NCBI GenBank assembly: GCA_002633005.1
Contig: NMRA01000417.1
Coordinates: forward strand, 343,183 to 407,182
Direction of reading: 5' to 3'
DNA: 64,000 bases
Source: Phoronis australis
Taxonomy: Eukaryota; Phoronida; Phoronidae
The translations under genes and the position numbers were made by a program. This document shows, piece by piece, positions 58,186 to 64,000 of this stretch. How positions within the stretch are numbered: position 1 is the first letter of the stretch; every line of letters starts with the position of its first letter. The notes under the pieces are model-generated. The model saw only the letters and a program-made list of their open reading frames with translations, did not search any database and was not told the origin of the DNA.

Positions 58186-58350
58186 TCGCGCGCTAGCGTC
58201 ACGCGCTAGCGTCACGCGCTAGCGTCACGCGCTAGCGTCACGCGCTAGCGTCACGCGCTAGCGTCACGCGCTAGCGTCACGCGCTAGCGTCACGCGCTAG
58301 CGTCACGCGCTAGCGTCACGCGCTAGCGTCACGCGCTAGCGTCACGCGCT
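58186..58350. repeat. 13-bp satellite array (CGCGCTAGCGTCA)n, ~12-13 copies
   Basis: Almost perfect head-to-tail repetition of CGCGCTAGCGTCA, with a CGCTAGCG palindrome in each unit. Edges decay to TCGCGCGCTAGCG on the left and GCGCTTCGCTCAG on the right. The same unit forms the array at 63297-63455. Confidence 0.97.
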
Positions 58351-59472
58351 TCGCTCAGTCTCGCGCTAACCTTTGCTTAACTCACCCGATTCAGTTGACA
58401 TGCTTTGTGGTTATCGCGGCTCACGCGGTGATAAAATTAACGGCAACCAAAAAAGTGGAGTTGTAATTCTTCGCCAAAGTCAACTTAATTCTCACAACTA
58501 AGCTTCATCAAAGATATGTATAGAAGTAGAAAGGACCGATGATGAAAGTAAGCGTTTTTTAATTGATAGTTTTAAGTGTAGAATGTATTTTTGACGAGGT
58601 GAAAACTCGAAATCGGTAACCCAAATCCGGTCACGGCCCGTTTAAAATACACTGAAGTAACGAAATGAGTACAGAAAGCGAATGGGAGTACTGTAGCCCC
58701 TATATCGCCAACCGAGGGGCTACGTGTTGCCTACTAGATAGCCCTGCGTTGGTTTGAATGCGCTAAATCTCCCCTTACTCCCAGCTCTCTTAATGTTGTT
58801 TATCCATTTTTCACGAAATTCTTGGTTTGCAGGGAACACATAAAAACTCAGATTTTTATCTGTCTTGTTGTTTTTGAAGCAGCCAGGAACACAAGTGTAT
58901 CCACCGTAAGTAAGGAAAATTAATATGAAATGCTATTAAGGTTATGTAAAAACCACATTCAGAAATGTGTACACTTAACCAAACATCTGCAAAACTGCAA
59001 AATTTAATTCAGCAAAATTACATATTTTTGAAACCAGAAATTCCGTACAATATAATTTTTGTCCTTTTCCATTGTTCCTTTAATTAGGTCACATAATTTT
59101 GTTTTTTTAGTGACATTTAGCAAGAAAATAGGCACGCTATATCATAACAAGGGGATCGGTGATATAAATGCTCAGAAACGGTGCTACAGCTCAGTAAGCA
59201 TCAGTCCACGTAAACACCGACCACAGTACAGCCAACAAGCGGCAAGGTTGGGGGTCAGCCATTCAGAACCATGTTCAGTCTACTAAATCACATTAGGGAT
59301 GAGAGAAATTGGGTGAAGTATGACACCACAGAGTTTGGTGGTTTAGGAGATAATTGGGGGGGGGGGGGGGNATTTTGTGATGCGGAATGAGTCATTTTTA
59401 CTACATTTTCTACTGCAGTTTTTGCTTCAAACAAAAATCTCTTCTGAATAAATTTGATATCACATGATATGT
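58351..59472. other. Intergenic, nothing identified apart from a poly-G tract
   Basis: A G homopolymer followed by a single n lies at 59356-59371. No gene supported. Confidence 0.4.
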
Positions 59473-60436
59473 TCATGACCAATGAAATTAAAAACGGTAT
59501 CCACACTAAAACATCGGTTACTATGGTAACACTGGAATTGTTTCCGTGGAGGTACTTTTCATGCTTGTTAAAAATCAGCAGTAAGTTATACCGTTACAGC
59601 GAAGCTGCCCCCACGAGAAAACTGAAAATAATAACACGGGCATATAAAAGACTCCATGCCCTTGAACTTGAAATTAATACAAAAAACTCTGCCAGCTCTT
59701 CAGACATGCTTGGTAATAGGTATCTGAATTTCACTATTTTCAGACCGCACAAATGTGTATTTGTCGTGTTGAACCAGTCACAATTCTGCGCCGTTTCTAC
59801 GCATTAAAATGCCGTTGTATAATACAACAATTAAAAGAATTGGTTTGCTTAAATGTTTTTAATTAATTATAAGGGTACAAACAGTTCCCATTACAATATG
59901 AAATTATACTAAATTTGTTCATCCAACTCATCGAATACCAAATTAAAGCATACGATATGCGTTAGTTGAATAGTTGAATAATGGCTGATCTGAAGTGCAC
60001 GTTTGCGAATTTATTTATTTATGTGGCATTGTCAGTCGCATCAAGTGTGGTATTTTTACAATTTGCCGAGAGAAACAACTCCGAAAACTCTTGGGAAATG
60101 CACAAGGAATATAGCGAGACATTTGAGAACCTTAAAAGTGAGGGGATGTGAAGGAGGTGGAACGTGTCCTGAGAAGTAATCTGTCTGCCTTGGAGGCAGG
60201 TGTGCAGCAGGAGCTAGATAATCTACCGTAGTATATTCACTTGTCCGAATCATCGTTACAACCCTCGACAAATATCGGCGTTGCTAAAGCACTGAGTACA
60301 TCCACTGCACACAAGAGGGAAATCCAACAGAAGTCTGAAAAATGACCAAAGACGCAAAGTCAAGGTTCAACGTCCTGCTTCGTGCGAGCCCATGGTCATA
60401 CCCTGGAGAATATTTTTAGGAGCACGTCATTCATGC
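59473..60436 (+). repeat. Dispersed repeat, copy B (~1 kb)
   Basis: Same element as 19264-20242, same orientation, with scattered substitutions and indels. It abuts the 3' end of the minus-strand LINE that follows. Confidence 0.75.
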
Positions 60437-63004
60437 AAAAATACTTTTATTTATGCAACGTGATTGCTTATAACTTGGGCCTAATTGCTTAATCATATCT
60501 TTTTTCATATTTTTATTTTGCTCCAGCATGATAATTACATGTCACATAAAACAATACAGTATACATCGTTTACAAAGAATAACATTTAAAAATCGTTAGT
60601 CAACAAGTACCGTATTTCCTTCAGGATGTAATTTAATAAAGTTAACGAACAATTGGAAATTAAGGTTTTCTTTAACAGATTAATATTACAATTTTCCGAC
60701 TGAATGTTTCTCAAAAAAGCAAAAAGGTGGTATCTTGTCCACATGAAAATTTATATGATATGTTTGTTTTAACCACTCAGCAAACAGGAGTCAGAAACCG
60801 GAGACAAGATGACATTCCGAAAAGAGATGGAAAAAAGTTTCACTGTGTTCACCACAGAAAGAGCATAGATCACTTGTTTTTATTTTAATTTTATGTAAAT
60901 AATTATTAGTTGGTAATATTCTGTGAATTAAGCGGTATTGAAACCAAGAACGCAATTTTGTGTCTTTTGTACAATTGAAGGGGAGTTTATTTACTTTTCT
61001 CCACCATCTATCAGAGTCACTAAAATTAACATTATTTATAACACCGTTTATATCTATCTCATATGACCACTTGTTTTTATAATTACAAGCTGTCTGAAGT
61101 GACGGTACTAAGGTGTCATAAATATTTCGCCTTGTGATTTATCATGTAAAATTTTATCAATATAACTTGGAAAATTTGGTAAAGAGATATTGTCTTGTCT
61201 ATTCTTAAGACCCCTGTACGCTGCAACGGTTGCACTTCTTAATCCATAGAATTCTAGTATTAGAGGTTGAAAGCTATAACTATTACAGAGTTTTTCGTAT
61301 GACATAAAAACCTTCATCTTTGAATTATACCACAGGGGAGAGTAAATAATATTCTCATTTTTGTCACACATTTGAAACAGGAGCACAACATCGCTTAAAG
61401 CTTCCTTCCAGAACAGATTGTCGGTTCCTTCAGCTGTTTTTTTAAGGAAAGCGTCTCCCATTTTAAAAAAGTTATCAACTTTACAACCCAAAACTGCCTC
61501 TGCAAGAACGCGTGTGGTATTTGAGGTAAATGGTTTACGAAGTCACGATATTTTCAAACACTTAATAAAAAAAACATGAACCATTTTTAAACCACCATGA
61601 TCCTGATTTTGTTCAATTTCATTTCGGCTAACTCTGTCACTATTCCCATTCTAAATGAAGCCAAAGAAAACTCGCTCTAATTCTTGAACAATGTCAATGA
61701 AGGGGCTAGGGAGAGATTGAAGCAAATGAACAATCTTGGGCAATAAATGTTTCTTAACCACGGTTATTTTACCTAAAACAGTAAAAATTCTTCTTGACCA
61801 AGAGCTCATCGTTTTCTTTATTTCCAAAAGCCTGCAACTATAGTTAATACCCGACATTGCATTATAATCAGTGGGGAAGTTGATTCCCAAAAACATGAAA
61901 GGTTTGTTGGTCCATATCAGGTTCTCATTGACACAAAGTTTGTCCTCAGAGTCTTTTTTGAACCTATCCGAACACATCTTGTTTTCTCGATGTTTGGCTT
62001 TAAACCAGAAATTTCGCAAATTGGTCAATTACATTCAAAGATGATCTAAGAGATAACTCAGAACCGTCCAAAATTAAACAAGTGTCGTCAGCGTACTGGA
62101 TCAATTTAAACTCAGAAACACCTATCCTGATCCCAGTGATGCCACCATCCCTACGAATTAAGTTACCCTATATTTCTACACATAATACAAAAGGTAAGTA
62201 GAAATAGGGTCTCCTTGACGACGGTCTCTCCCCATTTAAAAAAATTCAGAGAAAAATCCATGTTGGAGAACACAAAGACAAGATTTGTTGAAGAGTATTT
62301 TGACCGTGTCATTGAACCTTGGGCCAAAGTTAAAGTATGATAATGCCTTGAGGATGAAAGACCAGGAAACCGAGTCGAAAGCTTTGTCAAAATCGATCAT
62401 TAACAGGAGTCCGTGAAAGGGTTTACACTCTAAAAATTGAATTATATCATATAAAATTCTTATGTTTTCTCCAATATATCTGCCTTTCATGAAACCTTGT
62501 TGGTTCTCGTGAATAAGGGGTCCGAGAAAGCTTTTTAGGCGTCTTGCAATACAACCAGACAAAATTTTGTAAGCAATATTCTATAGTGAAATTGGACGCC
62601 AATTTTTGATGAATTTTCTTGGTTTATTTTCTTTTGGTATTATTGAAATAATACCCTGTTTTTGAGTTGTAGGTAATTCTCCTTTATTGGTACCTTCTTC
62701 AAAAGATCGGAACGAATAATATTTAAGGTCTGGCCAAAAAAAAAATTAAAATTCTATTGTGAAACCATCTGGGCCAGGACTTTTGTTGTTTTTTAAATTT
62801 TTCAGAGTTGCGTGAATTTCCTCCAAAGTAATAAATTTTTCAAGTTCGACTCGGTTAGACTGGTTCAATTTAGGCATTGGACATGATGCCAAAAGTTCAT
62901 TTAAACTAACATCAACAAGGTCGCCATCTTTACAGCAGTATAAATCTTTATAAAAAGAAGTGATCTCCGAGAGGATGGCAGATTGTTCCTTGATAACAGC
63001 GTTA

Positions 63005-63746
63005 TTGGAGCTTAGTAGCTTAGTTACATTCTTATTCACAAAATTTCGTTTTTCCAATGCACAAAATACTTGGTTGGTTTTTCGCCATTTTTAACCCAGT
63101 TAGCTCTCGATCTGACTATTACTCCATGCATGTATTGTCTGCGATAATCCTGTCATATTCTGACTTCTTATTTTCCAATAGAACAGGAACTTCAGGATCG
63201 TCACTGTCATTGAACCTGTCTTGTAAGGACATTAACTGTATTCTTCCAAGTCTTTTCCTTTTCTATTTTTTCTTTTTTCTTAGAGATACAATATGNTCAG
63301 GCGCTAGCGTCAGGCGCTAGCGTCACGCGCTAGCGTCACGCGCTAGCGTCACGCGCTAGCGTCACGCGCTAGCGTCACGCGCTAGCGTCACGCGCTAGCG
63401 TCACGCGCTAGCGTCACGCGCTAGCGTCACGCGCTAGCGTCACGCGCTAGCGTCATTGGAGCTTAGTAGTTTAGTTACATTCTTATTCACAAAATTTCGT
63501 TTTTCTAATGCACAAAATACTTGGTTGGTTTTTCGCCATTTTTAACCCAGTTAGCTCTCGATCTGACTATTACTCCATGCATGTATTCTCTGCGATAATC
63601 CTGTCATATTCTGACTTCTTATTTTCCAATAGAACAGGAACTTCAGGATCGTCACTCTCATTGAACCTATCTTGTAAGGACATTAACTGTATTCTTCCAA
63701 GTCTTTTCCTTTTCTATTTTTTCTTTTTTCTTAGAGATACAATATG
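63005..63746. repeat. 291-bp direct duplication of LINE sequence flanking a satellite array
   Basis: 63005-63295 and 63456-63746 are almost identical (offset 451). Between them lie a single n (63296) and the satellite array. The shared 87-codon plus-strand frame is an antisense shadow of the LINE. Confidence 0.9.
63297..63455. repeat. 13-bp satellite array (CGCGCTAGCGTCA)n, ~12 copies, inside the LINE
   Basis: Same unit as at 58186-58350, starting with two CAGGCGCTAGCGT variants. It is bounded on the left by an n and on the right by duplicated LINE sequence. Confidence 0.97.
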
Positions 63747-64000
63747 GAATAGTTACCGTTCGAATATTTAACAATAACTTCTCCAAAAACAATTGATAAG
63801 ATATATAAAACTGAAGATTATCAGAGTCAATTTCTTGTATTTTGTTCAAACCTTATACTGGAAGAGCATATTGTTTTTTGTACAAAACATTTCTTTCATG
63901 ACGAGATCAATATATTCTTTTTCTTTTAGCAGTGAGTTATTAAATTTCCAAAAGCCCGGTCCTTTTTGAACGTAGTTAATTGTATAGTTAAGACGACGTT

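Larger units (their letters stand above)
60437..64000 (-). mobile_element. Non-LTR retrotransposon (LINE, L1/Tx1-like), frameshifted, 5' end beyond window
   Basis: Minus strand, from the window's right edge leftwards: GPGFWKFNNSLLKEKEYIDL linker (63,960-63,880); RT opening KNNKSPGPDGFTIEF (about 62,790-62,746); NQQGFMKGRYIGENI and IDFDKAFDSVSW (about 62,510-62,370); YADD at 62095-62084; LGINF (about 61,880); and a zinc knuckle CSFCGEHSETFFHLFSEC near 60,870-60,810. This is the block order of a LINE ORF2 reverse transcriptase. The frame is broken several times, including after HGFFSEFF (stop at about 62236) and after YADD near 62030. It is a dead copy. The endonuclease would lie beyond 64000. 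Confidence 0.9.

Noticed and set aside
58186-58350. CRISPR array
   Set aside because: There are no spacers; units are contiguous 13-mers in an animal genome.
63057-63771. Pair of identical 87-codon plus-strand frames
   Set aside because: They lie antisense to the LINE and are identical because the 291-bp segment is duplicated.

Overview
This is an animal (metazoan) nuclear genome window, not bacterial. The visible genes are split by GT-AG introns with matching codon phases, intergenic DNA is AT-rich and full of decayed mobile elements, and assembly gaps are present (runs of n at 17134-17193 and 29875-30110; single n at 14471, 59371 and 63296). A Ly6/three-finger gene, a polycystin-1-family gene, THAP-like transposase remnants and a LINE whose RT reads like those of marine invertebrates suggest a marine invertebrate. 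I cannot fix the phylum from sequence alone.

Layout. 1-7.5 kb: repeats, hairpin elements and a THAP-transposase-like remnant, with no convincing host gene. 7546-13479 (+): a three-exon gene for a small secreted or surface Ly6/three-finger protein. 14.0-18.5 kb: two direct duplications, each with an assembly gap at its junction. 18.8-20.2 kb: a LINE 3' remnant and a dispersed repeat. 20-29 kb: sparse coding remnants and foldback/MITE-like elements. 29.9-30.3 kb: gap plus a purine-rich microsatellite.

31296-56119 (+): the dominant gene, assembled here by reading splice sites and phases. Four small exons encode a PLAT domain. One exon of 15,854 bp follows (38056-53909) and a last exon runs from 54411 to 56119. 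Together they give an open frame of about 5,980 codons. PLAT, then a TM pair, then a cytosolic loop, then a TM pair is the order of the middle of polycystin-1. Here the loop is about 5,670 residues long and the protein stops just after the second TM pair, before any TRP/polycystin channel domain. The loop is low-complexity and disordered-looking but contains recurrent amphipathic helices, a lysine block, many basophilic kinase sites and a coiled coil before the membrane. Upstream exons (GPS/GAIN, first TM) were not found and may lie in or beyond the gap near 30 kb. A small candidate secreted-protein gene with an apparent frameshift sits in the 5.8 kb PLAT intron.

56.1-64 kb: a degenerate minisatellite, a 13-bp satellite array, a second copy of the dispersed repeat, and a minus-strand, frameshifted LINE interrupted by another array of the same 13-bp satellite. 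The genes show no evident functional linkage with each other.
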